Under the pieces are notes generated by a model. It ran no database searches. It had not been told where the DNA came from and saw only the letters and a list, made by a program, of their open reading frames with translations. A program made the position numbers and the translations under genes. This document shows positions 1 to 7,453 of a stretch of 64,000 nt of DNA, one piece after another. Numbering within the stretch: the first letter of the stretch is position 1; the number at the start of each line of letters is the position of its first letter. This DNA comes from Sphingobium chungbukense (lineage in GTDB: Bacteria > Pseudomonadota > Alphaproteobacteria > Sphingomonadales > Sphingomonadaceae), in NCBI RefSeq assembly GCF_001005725.1, contig NZ_LBIC01000007.1, positions 479,146-543,145 on the forward strand, read 5' to 3'.

Positions 1-765
1 GAGCTGGTTGATGACGGTCATGGCCGAATGAACGGCCATATAGGTGAGCAGCGGTTTCCAGCCGAAGGCGAAGACGCTGCCGATCAGCGCCAGCGCGAAG
101 AGGCAAGCGCCCGCTTCCTGCCAGGCCCACATCCGCGCGAAATCGCCCTCCGGCGCGCGGCGGCGATAGGCGGGGTTGATCGAGAGCGCGGAAAATTCCG
201 CCACCACCTTGCGGCGCAGCGGCGGGACGATCAGGCTGAGCGGCGTCAAGACGCCGAAGCGCAGGATGAGACCGATCGGCGCCAGCGCCGCCACCAGGAT
301 GAACAAAGGCAGCGACCAGGGCTTCATCAGCGCCAGCGGCAGATATTCCGGGTCGTTCGCCGTGCCGTAGCGGGTGCGGGCATGATGCTGCGTATGCACG
401 TCCTCATACATGAAGCTGGGGATCATCAGCGGAATGCCGACGAGCAGGTTCCAGCCGAAGCGGAAGCCGGGCAGCGCGCCCTTGCGGATATGGGTCAGCT
501 CATGAATGAAGCTCGCCGCGCGGTAGAGCGCCAGCATCGCCACCAGTCCGAACGCCAGCATCGTCGCGCCCTCGGTCAGGATCGCACCGGCCAGCGCGGC
601 GTAGCCGATCAGCGCCGACACCAGCAGGTCGGGCCAATAGATGGCGGGCTTTGCCGTCGACAGCTCTCGCGTCAGGTCCGCCGCCGCGCGCAGCATCGCC
701 GCATCATCGGGAATGGCGCTTTTCGTCCGCGACGCGGCCGCAACAAGGGGATCGTGCACAGTCAT
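1..765 (-). CDS. Fatty acid desaturase family protein (C-terminus off the window)
   Basis: The gene reads leftward and runs off the left edge; 255 codons are visible. Two histidine boxes typical of membrane-bound di-iron desaturases can be read: HELTH, and further on HTQHH, separated by a hydrophobic stretch. Several other long hydrophobic segments indicate an integral inner-membrane enzyme that would introduce a double bond or hydroxyl into an acyl chain. The ATG at 765 is preceded by an AGGA ribosome-binding sequence about eight bases upstream. The third histidine box expected in the family lies beyond the window. The substrate (fatty acid or carotenoid-like) cannot be decided here. Confidence 0.82.
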   Translation of the reverse strand, partial: MTVHDPLVAAASRTKSAIPDDAAMLRAAADLTRELSTAKPAIYWPDLLVSALIGYAALAGAILTEGATMLAFGLVAMLALYRAASFIHELTHIRKGALPGFRFGWNLLVGIPLMIPSFMYEDVHTQHHARTRYGTANDPEYLPLALMKPWSLPLFILVAALAPIGLILRFGVLTPLSLIVPPLRRKVVAEFSALSINPAYRRRAPEGDFARMWAWQEAGACLFALALIGSVFAFGWKPLLTYMAVHSAMTVINQL

Positions 766-919
766 GCCGGGGTTCCTAAAGGGTAAATGCGCTGCAATTG
801 GGGCAGCAACATGACGATTTGGCCATCATGATCCCATCCGATCATGTCCCGATTGACATTCGCCGGACAAGCGACGATCCGTCCTAACCCAAACCTCCCG
901 CTCCAGCGAAAGCTCCGCC

Positions 920-2077
920 GTGGCCAATCAAGAACTGGTGATCACCCCCGTCATGTCGAAGGCCGACCGCAAGGCTTTCGTCGATCTGCCTTGGCGGCTC
1001 TATGCCAATGATCCCCATTGGGTGCCGCCGCTGAAGGATGAGGTGGTCAGCCTGATCACGCCGGGCAAGAACCCCTTTTTCGGCCATGCCGAGGCGCAAT
1101 ATTTCCTTGCCCGCCGGGGTGACAGGGTGGTCGGACGCGTGTCCGCGCATCTCGATCACCTCGCGCTTTCGCAGCCCGCCGAACAGGGCATGGGGCCGGG
1201 CACCGGCAATTTCGGTCTGTTCGAGGCGGAAGATGCCGAAGTCGGCGCGGCGCTGATCGCGACCGCGGAAGGATGGCTGCGGGCCAAGGGGATGACCCGC
1301 TCGCTCGGGCCGATCTCGCTGTCGATCTGGGAGGAGCCAGGCCTGCTGATCGAGGGCTTCGACCACAAGCCCACGGTCATGATGGGCCACGCCAAGCCGG
1401 AATATCAGGCCATGGTCGAGGGTGCGGGCTATCGGCCGGTCAAGCAGCTCAAGACCTATGAGCTGGACATCACGCAGCCGTTCCCGCCGCTGATCCAGCG
1501 CATCGTCCAGTCGGGCGAGAAGAATGCGCGCATCCGCATCCGCAAGGTCGACAAATCGAAATTCGACAGCGAGGCGGCGATCATCCTCGCGATCCTGAAC
1601 GATGCCTGGGGCAATAATTGGGGCTTCGTGCCGATCACCGACGAAGAGGTCGCGCATTTCGGCAAGCAGTTGAAGCCGATCGTGTTCAACGACCTCATCA
1701 TGATCGCGGAACTGGAGGGCGAGCCGGTGGCGTTCATGATGACGCTGCCCGATCTCAATGAGGCGATCGCGCCGCTCAACGGCTCGCTCTTCCCCTTCGG
1801 CTGGGCGAAGCTGCTCTGGTGGCTGCGCAAGCCCAAGGTGCGCACCATGCGCGTGCCGCTGATGGGCGTGGTGCAACGGCTGCAATCGTCGCGCATGGCG
1901 AGCCAGCTCGCCTTCATGATGATCGAATATATCCGCCGCAACGCGACCACGCACTATGGCGCGACGCGGGGCGAGATCGGCTGGGTGCTGGACGACAATC
2001 AGGGCATGAACGCCATTGCCGACGCGATCGAGAGCAGGGTGAACAAGGTCTATCAGGTTTACGAGAAGGATTTATAA
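920..2077 (+). CDS. GNAT-fold acetyltransferase-like protein (YghO-like)
   Basis: This is a 385-residue soluble protein starting at GTG (Met-Ala-Asn-Gln). It matches a family widespread in proteobacteria that includes E. coli YghO and is often misnamed dATP pyrophosphohydrolase. Near the N-terminus it has the family's NDPHWVPPL stretch, then a segment with a GNAT-like pattern, and a second GNAT-like half after about residue 200. No substrate is known for the family. It stands alone and converges on the lipid kinase at 2114-3016, with 36 bases between the stops. The start is uncertain because no strong ribosome-binding site precedes it. Confidence 0.72.
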   Translation: MANQELVITPVMSKADRKAFVDLPWRLYANDPHWVPPLKDEVVSLITPGKNPFFGHAEAQYFLARRGDRVVGRVSAHLDHLALSQPAEQGMGPGTGNFGLFEAEDAEVGAALIATAEGWLRAKGMTRSLGPISLSIWEEPGLLIEGFDHKPTVMMGHAKPEYQAMVEGAGYRPVKQLKTYELDITQPFPPLIQRIVQSGEKNARIRIRKVDKSKFDSEAAIILAILNDAWGNNWGFVPITDEEVAHFGKQLKPIVFNDLIMIAELEGEPVAFMMTLPDLNEAIAPLNGSLFPFGWAKLLWWLRKPKVRTMRVPLMGVVQRLQSSRMASQLAFMMIEYIRRNATTHYGATRGEIGWVLDDNQGMNAIADAIESRVNKVYQVYEKDL

Positions 2078-2113
2078 GCCCCGCTTCCGTTCCCTGTCGC
2101 TTGCGGGAGGGGA

Positions 2114-3016
2114 TTATGGAACCGCCACCTCCACCGCTCCGGCCGCGATCTTGACGGTGACGGGGGTCTTCGCCAGCACTTCGCCATCGATCGAAATCCG
2201 CTGCGGCGGCACCGTCTCCAGGCGGAAGGATCGCCCGCGAAACTCCTGCGTATGCGCGTCCCTGTCGCGCAGCTTGAAGAATTTGGCGTACCAGTCCCAG
2301 GCGAGCCGTGCGTGGCTGCGGCCCACGACTGCCTGGATGACGATCTCCCCCGTGTCGACGTCAGCCTGATCGGACAGTTCGACCCCGCCATGATAGGGGC
2401 CGTTGAGGATGCGCACCTCCGTCGACCACATGCGCCGATCGCCCCGGCCATTGTCGAGCACCAGCCGGAAGGCGCGAAAGCCGATCGAACATTTGACCGC
2501 CCAGAGCAGATAGCCGATCCGTCCCAGATAGCGCTTCAGCCTGTGCGGCACCGTCTTGCCGATCATCGGCGACAGGCCGAGCGACGCGGCATTCACGAAA
2601 TAATCCCGGTCGATCATGCCAAGGTCGATCCGCCGCCGACGACCCCCGGCAATGGCCGCCACCGCGCCCTCCAGATCGAGCGGGATGCCCAGGGTCCGGG
2701 CAAAGCTGTTCGCCGTGCCGAGCGGCAGGATGCCGAAGACGCAATCCTTGCCCACCAGTTCGTCCACCGTGCCGGACAGCGATCCGTCGCCGCCGCCGAC
2801 GATCACCATGGGCGCACCTTCCGCAACCGCCCGCCGGACCGTTTCCTGCAAGCGATCCGGATCCTTCACCGCATGGGCCGCGATCAGATGCATGCCGGCC
2901 TCTTCCAGCAGGGTTCGGGCATTCTGGAACAGGGCCTCCCCCCGGCGGGAATGGACATTGACGATGAGGACCGCGTCTCGCGGCAGCGCTTCGGGGGCGG
3001 GCGATTTCGTTTCCAT
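2114..3016 (-). CDS. Diacylglycerol kinase-family lipid kinase (YegS/DagK-like)
   Basis: The 300-residue product carries the lipid kinase catalytic signature GGGDGS at residues 74-79 and the PLGTANSFAR motif at 98-107, both diagnostic of the DAGK/YegS fold. It would phosphorylate a lipid alcohol such as diacylglycerol or a sphingoid base at the inner membrane with ATP. Length fits the family. The first 15 residues are non-conserved. It is transcribed away from the phosphoesterase at 3084, and an EcfG-like promoter (3052-3077) lies just upstream, suggesting possible general stress control. The true lipid substrate cannot be told from sequence. Confidence 0.85.
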   Translation of the reverse strand: METKSPAPEALPRDAVLIVNVHSRRGEALFQNARTLLEEAGMHLIAAHAVKDPDRLQETVRRAVAEGAPMVIVGGGDGSLSGTVDELVGKDCVFGILPLGTANSFARTLGIPLDLEGAVAAIAGGRRRRIDLGMIDRDYFVNAASLGLSPMIGKTVPHRLKRYLGRIGYLLWAVKCSIGFRAFRLVLDNGRGDRRMWSTEVRILNGPYHGGVELSDQADVDTGEIVIQAVVGRSHARLAWDWYAKFFKLRDRDAHTQEFRGRSFRLETVPPQRISIDGEVLAKTPVTVKIAAGAVEVAVP

Positions 3017-3051
3017 GCCTCAACAACACGCAAAGCGCCCAGGAGGTCCGA

Positions 3052-3077
3052 AACCAATCGCGGGCCACGCTCGTTCC
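3052..3077 (-). promoter_or_regulatory. Candidate EcfG-type (general stress) promoter
   Basis: On the minus strand GGAAC (3077-3073) is followed after 17 bases by GGTT (3055-3052). This fits the alphaproteobacterial EcfG pattern GGAAC-N16/17-(C/G)GTT and sits about 35 bases upstream of the lipid kinase start. The match is short and could be chance. Confidence 0.35.
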
Positions 3078-3083
3078 CGAAAC

Positions 3084-3965
3084 ATGGCCCGTATCGCCCA
3101 CCTGTCCGACATTCATTTCGGCGCGCATGATCCCAGGATCGTCGCCGCCGCCGAAGCCTGGCTGCAACAGCGCCAGCCCGACCTGGTCGTCATCAGCGGC
3201 GACCTGACCCAGCGCGCCCGACGCGACCAGTTCCGGCAGGCCGGCGCATGGATCAACCGGCTGCGCGCCGCAGGCATGAAAATGCTGGTCGTGCCGGGCA
3301 ATCACGACGTGCCGCTCTATGACCTCGCCCGCCGTTTCGGGGCGCCGCTGCGCCGCTACAAACGCGCCATCAGCAACGACCTCTGTCCCTTTTTCGAAGA
3401 TGACGAGGTTGCGATGCTGGGCCTCAACACGGCGCGATCCCTGACGATCAAGGGTGGGCGGATCAATCATGACCAGATGCGGCTGCTGCGGGATCGGTTT
3501 GCGCATGTGGCGCCGGAAAAGACGCGCATCCTCGTCACCCATCACCCGCTGTTCGCCATGCCGATCGGCCGGGGCAATGAATTGAGCGAAGCCGTCGGGC
3601 AGCATGAGGATGCCGTGCGGGCGGCCGCGCAGGCAGGCATCCACATCGCCCTCGCCGGTCATTTCCATCGCACCTATGCGGAGGCGGCGGAGAAGATGGT
3701 GGCCCATGCGGGCGGCGCGCTGGTGATCCAGGCGGGAACGGCGACCTCCACCCGGCTGCGCAATGCCGAGCCGCAGAGCTTCAACTGGCTGCATGTCCAC
3801 CGCCATGACGAGGTCGAATTGCAGGTGGTGGTGTGGGATGGCGCCAGCTTCCAGCGCGGGCACCATGTCGCCTATTTCCGGAAGGACGATGCGTGGATCG
3901 GGCAGGATATGGTTGATACCGGGGCCCTGCCTGGCATCAAAATAGCGGAGACGGCGAGAGGATGA
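3084..3965 (+). CDS. Metallophosphoesterase (calcineurin-like)
   Basis: A 293-residue protein with the full set of calcineurin-fold metal ligands: LSDIHFG (Asp9, His11), SGDLT (Asp40), PGNHD (Asn73, His74), THHPLF, and AGHFHRTY near the C-terminus. These coordinate a two-metal centre that hydrolyses phosphodiesters or phosphomonoesters. No signal peptide is present, so it is probably cytosolic. The start at 3084 is chosen because the phosphoesterase motif begins within eight residues of it; the reading frame continues upstream only by overlap with the opposite gene. The substrate is unknown; cyclic nucleotides and UDP-diacylglucosamine (LpxH-like) are family options, but the sequence does not decide. 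Confidence 0.85.
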   Translation: MARIAHLSDIHFGAHDPRIVAAAEAWLQQRQPDLVVISGDLTQRARRDQFRQAGAWINRLRAAGMKMLVVPGNHDVPLYDLARRFGAPLRRYKRAISNDLCPFFEDDEVAMLGLNTARSLTIKGGRINHDQMRLLRDRFAHVAPEKTRILVTHHPLFAMPIGRGNELSEAVGQHEDAVRAAAQAGIHIALAGHFHRTYAEAAEKMVAHAGGALVIQAGTATSTRLRNAEPQSFNWLHVHRHDEVELQVVVWDGASFQRGHHVAYFRKDDAWIGQDMVDTGALPGIKIAETARG

Positions 3966-3987
3966 AGGGGGGATTCTTGCCTGTCGC

Positions 3988-4064
3988 CCATTATCCCGGC
4001 GAACGCCGCGATCTCAGGCGGGAGGGCCAACCTCACGGGATCCCGGCTTTCGCTGGGAGACGGA
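3988..4064. repeat. Degenerate copy of a dispersed palindromic intergenic repeat
   Basis: This gap between the phosphoesterase and xthA resembles the clearer copy at 60224-60307. The left half reads TTATCCCGGCGAAC and GATCTCAGG; the right half reads CCGGCTTTCGCTGGGA then ACGG. The two outer parts are inverted relative to each other. It has no coding potential of its own. Confidence 0.55.
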
Positions 4065-4109
4065 TGGTGTCGACCTCCGCTCATGGCCCATCACGGCCAT
4101 CGGGGAAGA

Positions 4110-4880
4110 TCAGCCCAGTTCCACCCAGGTCGGCGCGTGATCGCTCGCCTTTTCCCGTCCCCGGAAATCCTTGTCGACCTGCGCGTCGATGAGCCGGTCG
4201 GCGGCGGCGGGGCTGAGCAGCAGATGATCGATGCGAAAACCCGCATCGCGCGGCCAGGCGTTCATCTGATAGTCCCAATAGGTCCACACCCCGCCCGCCG
4301 GATGGCGCGAAGCGATGGCGTCGGTCCAGCCATCACCCAGCAGGCGACGGTAGGCGGCACGGCTTTCAGGCTGCATCAGCGCGTCGTCGGCCATGGCCTT
4401 GACCGAATAGACGTCCCTGTCGCGCGGAATGACATTATAATCGCCTGCGAGGACGGCGGGCACCTCCTCAGCCCAGATTTCAGCGGCACGGTCCCGCAAG
4501 CGTTTCATCCAGCGCAGCTTATAGTCGAATTTCGGGCCCGGCTGCGGATTGCCGTTGGGCAGGTAGATGCTGGCGACGCGCAGGCCCTTCACATCGGCTT
4601 CGAGATAGCGGCTATGTTCGTCCTCCGGCTCGCCCTCCAGGCCGCGGCGAACCTCCACCGGCGTTTCGCCGCGCGCCAATATGGCGACACCGTTGAACCC
4701 TTTCTGCCCATGCCAGATCGCACCATAGCCGATGTCTTCAATGTCCTTGACGGGGAAAGTCTCGTCCGACGTCTTGATTTCCTGAAGGCAGGCAATGTCG
4801 GGGCGGGTTTCGTCCAGCCACTCCAGCAGGCGCGGCAGGCGCGCCTTGATCCCGTTGATGTTGAAGGTGGCGATGCGCAT
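4110..4880 (-). CDS. xthA: Exodeoxyribonuclease III
   Basis: A 256-residue member of the exonuclease III / AP endonuclease family, which cleaves at abasic sites and removes 3'-blocked ends in base excision repair. It starts MRIATFNINGIKAR, with the conserved Asn7 and the metal-binding Glu34 in CLQEIK. Further motifs are IYLPNGN, GDYNVIP and the C-terminal SDHAPTW, which supplies the catalytic Asp-His pair. Length is normal for the family (about 260). It is monocistronic between the repeat region and erpA. The start fits the family N-terminus exactly. Confidence 0.95.
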   Translation of the reverse strand: MRIATFNINGIKARLPRLLEWLDETRPDIACLQEIKTSDETFPVKDIEDIGYGAIWHGQKGFNGVAILARGETPVEVRRGLEGEPEDEHSRYLEADVKGLRVASIYLPNGNPQPGPKFDYKLRWMKRLRDRAAEIWAEEVPAVLAGDYNVIPRDRDVYSVKAMADDALMQPESRAAYRRLLGDGWTDAIASRHPAGGVWTYWDYQMNAWPRDAGFRIDHLLLSPAAADRLIDAQVDKDFRGREKASDHAPTWVELG

Positions 4881-4946
4881 CGACGAAATCTCCTTGCGCG
4901 CATCCCTAGATAGGTGAGCGGCCCTTCGACAAGGGCCGGATGGATT

Positions 4947-5273
4947 TTAAATCGAAAAGCTGGTGCCGCAGCCGCAACCGGCGGTGGCGTTGGGGTTGGT
5001 CACCTTGAATGCCTTCCCCGCCAGATCGGACACGAAATCGACCGCCGATCCGCGCACCAGGTCGATGCTGACATCGTCGACCACCAGCGTCACGCCGTCG
5101 CGCTCGACCGTGACATCATCGGCCTCCACCGCATCGGCCAGGCCGAAACGATATTGGAACCCCGAACAACCGCCCCCCTCGACGGCGAGACGCAGGATCG
5201 CGGGCTTGCCCTGCTTGGTGGCGATCTCGGCGACGCGGGCGGCAGCGGAGGGGGTCAGATCGATATCGGTCAT
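4947..5273 (-). CDS. erpA: Iron-sulfur cluster insertion protein (A-type carrier)
   Basis: A 108-residue A-type carrier that delivers Fe-S clusters to apo-proteins. The three cluster-binding cysteines are present at Cys36 (GGGCSGFQY) and Cys100/Cys102 (GCGCG). Length and pattern fit ErpA/IscA; the name erpA is chosen because sphingomonads usually encode this carrier apart from the isc/suf cluster, but IscA or SufA naming is possible. It lies downstream of the M23 peptidase, with a terminator between them, so it is probably transcribed separately. Confidence 0.9.
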   Translation of the reverse strand: MTDIDLTPSAAARVAEIATKQGKPAILRLAVEGGGCSGFQYRFGLADAVEADDVTVERDGVTLVVDDVSIDLVRGSAVDFVSDLAGKAFKVTNPNATAGCGCGTSFSI

Positions 5274-5295
5274 GGTGCCTAGATAGGAATAAGCA

Positions 5296-5328
5296 AAAGC
5301 CCCGGCAACCCATCGGCACCGGGGCTTT
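5296..5328 (-). terminator. Rho-independent terminator after the M23 peptidase gene
   Basis: Ten-base arms AAAGCCCCGG (5296-5305) and CCGGGGCTTT (5319-5328) pair perfectly. Read leftward, the hairpin is followed by a run of T, as expected for termination of the gene at 5352-6077. Confidence 0.8.
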
Positions 5329-5351
5329 GAAAAGCGAGATGAAAGCGCCGC

Positions 5352-6077
5352 TTATTCGTCGGCGGCCTTTTCCTGTGCCTTGGTCGGGCCACCCATGGCG
5401 ATCGGCGGCTTGGTGTTCATCGCCACCAGATAATCGGGACCGGCGACGAAGGGGATGGGGTTGATCGCCTGGCCGTCGACGCGCACTTCATAGTGAAGAT
5501 GGCTGCCGGTCGAACGGCCGGTCGAACCCATGAGGCCGATCAACTGGCCACGATGGACATAGCTGTTCGCGGCGACCAGCAGCTTCGACATATGGCCGTA
5601 GCGCGTTTCCATGCCGCCGCCATGCGAAATCTGGACCAGATTGCCGTAACCGCTGGCCCATCCGGCGCGGCTGACAATGCCGTCGGCGGTCGCGTAAATC
5701 CTGGTGCCGATCGGGCCGGGAATATCGATGCCCTTGTGCATCCGGGCACCGCCGTTGAAGGGATCGGAGCGGACGCCGAAATTGGAGGTCAGGGAGAGTT
5801 TCTCGACCGGACGTCCGGAGGGGATGTAATTGGCCGACTTGGCCTGGCCATCGAGCCGCTGAAGGCTGGAGAAGAGGTTGGAAAAGCCGACGTCGGCCGG
5901 GCCGAGCGCACTGGTGTTGATTTCCGACGCATCGCCATAGGGATCATCGTCGTCACTCTTCGCCTGGGCCGGGACAGCGGCGCAAAGTGCGCCTGCCATG
6001 CCCATCGCGCCGGCAATTTTCAGTGCAGAACGGAACCATCGCGCAGCGCGCGCATTATCAGAATGAAGAACCAACAT
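5352..6077 (-). CDS. Secreted M23 (LytM) family metallopeptidase
   Basis: A 241-residue exported peptidoglycan-hydrolase-type protein. Residues 1-39 form a signal peptide with a basic n-region, hydrophobic core and AQA cleavage site. The LytM domain spans about residues 90-210, with zinc ligands His114 and Asp118 (MHKGIDIP) and the HLH motif at 193-195 (SHLHYEVR). All ligands are present, so it is likely an active endopeptidase on cell-wall cross-links rather than a degenerate regulator. It is monocistronic and ends in a strong terminator. It is short and lacks the long coiled coil seen in EnvC-like proteins. Confidence 0.9.
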   Translation of the reverse strand: MLVLHSDNARAARWFRSALKIAGAMGMAGALCAAVPAQAKSDDDDPYGDASEINTSALGPADVGFSNLFSSLQRLDGQAKSANYIPSGRPVEKLSLTSNFGVRSDPFNGGARMHKGIDIPGPIGTRIYATADGIVSRAGWASGYGNLVQISHGGGMETRYGHMSKLLVAANSYVHRGQLIGLMGSTGRSTGSHLHYEVRVDGQAINPIPFVAGPDYLVAMNTKPPIAMGGPTKAQEKAADE

Positions 6078-6185
6078 GCCGACCCCGACTATTGACCGGA
6101 GGCTTTGCGCCTCTCGGCTATCCCCACGTTAACCAAAATGCGGCTGATGCCGCCACCCGCTGATCTCAAGAGGACATGTCCCGGC

Positions 6186-6995
6186 CTATTGTGCAAGCGG
6201 CGTGTAAAATTCCCGCGTTAAACCGGCTTGTCGGCGCGCCGAGTCGTTGAACGGAGGCTTCAACGACCCGCGAAAGTGGCGTTTCACAAGGATTTGGTAA
6301 TGATTTGCGGGGTTCACGCCCAATCGCTTCGTCGCATGGCCGAACCATGTCGTCCCGGCCGCGACATGCCGAATCTCGTCCGTCATAATACGCTGCAACA
6401 TGCGTGCGGACGTTGCATCCCCTGCCCCTTCGAACCGTTCCATGGTGGCGGGCGTGATGTCGAGGGCGCGCGCCTCCAACACCATGGGCACGATGGCGAG
6501 GCGGGCCAGCGCATCATGCGCCGTCTCATCGGCCGCCTGCCAGAGGCCGTCATGGGCGGGGAGCGCGCCGTAGAAACTGCCCAGTTGGCGCAACCGCCGG
6601 TCGAGCAGCGCGAAATGCATCGCTTCGTCGGCGCCCACGCGCATCCATTCGTCGGTGAATGCGGGCGGAAATTCGGCGCCGAAACGGCCGATCAGGTCGA
6701 AGGCGAGATCGATCGCGACGAATTCGATATGGGCAAGCGCGTGGAGCATCGCGATCCGCGCCCGTTCCGAGCCGACCCTGCCGCGCTTGGGCATCCGGTT
6801 GGGCGGCAGCAGTTCGGGCTTTTCCGGCCGGGCCGGGCGATCCGGCATGACCGTGTCGAAGCGGTGCGCCAACCGCCCCAGCCGCCAGTTCCGCGCCACC
6901 GCCCGCGCCGCCATCAGCTTGGACAACGGATCGGGCGTCAGCAGCACATGGGCGCAGGCCGCACCCACATTGTCGAGGGAAACGGGTAGATTCAA
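6186..6995 (-). CDS. DUF455 ferritin-like domain protein
   Basis: A 269-residue protein of the DUF455 family, predicted to fold as a ferritin-like four-helix bundle. Probable di-metal ligands sit in HIEFVAIDLAFD, DEAMHFALL, VLEARALD and TDEIRHVAAG. The function of the family is not established. The start is taken as TTG at 6995, because it overlaps the bcp stop as TTGA, the same arrangement as ATGA coupling, and the next in-frame ATG would remove conserved sequence. It is the third gene of a coupled glnE-bcp-DUF455 unit. The frame extends further upstream only as a shadow of bcp. Confidence 0.8.
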   Translation of the reverse strand: MNLPVSLDNVGAACAHVLLTPDPLSKLMAARAVARNWRLGRLAHRFDTVMPDRPARPEKPELLPPNRMPKRGRVGSERARIAMLHALAHIEFVAIDLAFDLIGRFGAEFPPAFTDEWMRVGADEAMHFALLDRRLRQLGSFYGALPAHDGLWQAADETAHDALARLAIVPMVLEARALDITPATMERFEGAGDATSARMLQRIMTDEIRHVAAGTTWFGHATKRLGVNPANHYQILVKRHFRGSLKPPFNDSARRQAGLTREFYTPLAQ

Positions 6996-7453
6996 AGCGC
7001 CCGCCCCGCCTCCAGCACCTCGGCGGCATGACCCTTGACCTTCACCTTGGGCCAGACGCGCAGGATCTTGCCGTCGGCGCCGACTAGGAAGGTCGCGCGC
7101 TCGATGCCCATATATTTGCGGCCATAGAGCGATTTTTCGACCCAGGTGCCGAATGCCTCGCACATATCGCCCGGTTCGTCCGAGGCGAGCGTGACGGTCA
7201 GGCCATATTTTTCGGCGAATTTCTTGAGCCTGGCGGGCTTGTCCTTCGAAATCCCCACGACCGGCACGCCCAATGCCGCGAAATCGGCGCCGAGCGCGGT
7301 GAAATCCTTGGCTTCGTTGGTGCAGCCGGGTGTGTCCGCCTTGGGATAGAAATAGACGACCAGCGGCTTGCCCCGGTAACGCGCCAGGGTGAAATCGGCG
7401 CCGTCGGCATCCTTCAAGCCCACGTCCGGCACGGTATCGCCCACATCCAGCAT
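6992..7453 (-). CDS. bcp: Thioredoxin-dependent peroxiredoxin (BCP/PrxQ type)
   Basis: A 153-residue peroxiredoxin that reduces hydrogen and organic peroxides in the cytosol. The peroxidatic Cys44 sits in TPGCTNEAKDF. The position five residues later, where E. coli BCP has its resolving cysteine, is Lys49; the only other cysteine noticed is Cys98 in GDMCEAFG. The enzyme may therefore work as a 1-Cys type or use Cys98. The ATG overlaps the glnE stop as TGATG, and the gene's own stop overlaps the next start as TTGA. A longer frame upstream lies inside glnE and is not used. Confidence 0.9.
   Translation of the reverse strand: MLDVGDTVPDVGLKDADGADFTLARYRGKPLVVYFYPKADTPGCTNEAKDFTALGADFAALGVPVVGISKDKPARLKKFAEKYGLTVTLASDEPGDMCEAFGTWVEKSLYGRKYMGIERATFLVGADGKILRVWPKVKVKGHAAEVLEAGRAL

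Noticed and set aside
28..786. A 252-codon rightward open frame at the left edge
   Set aside because: It is antisense to the desaturase gene, is very rich in Arg, Gln and His, and has no domain. High GC opens such shadow frames.
863..895. TTGACA as a promoter -35 before the acetyltransferase-like gene
   Set aside because: No acceptable -10 lies at 16-18 bases; the nearest candidate is at the wrong distance.
884..1954. A 356-codon leftward frame opposite the acetyltransferase-like gene
   Set aside because: The product is His/Arg/Asp-rich low complexity without similarity; the rightward frame matches a known family.
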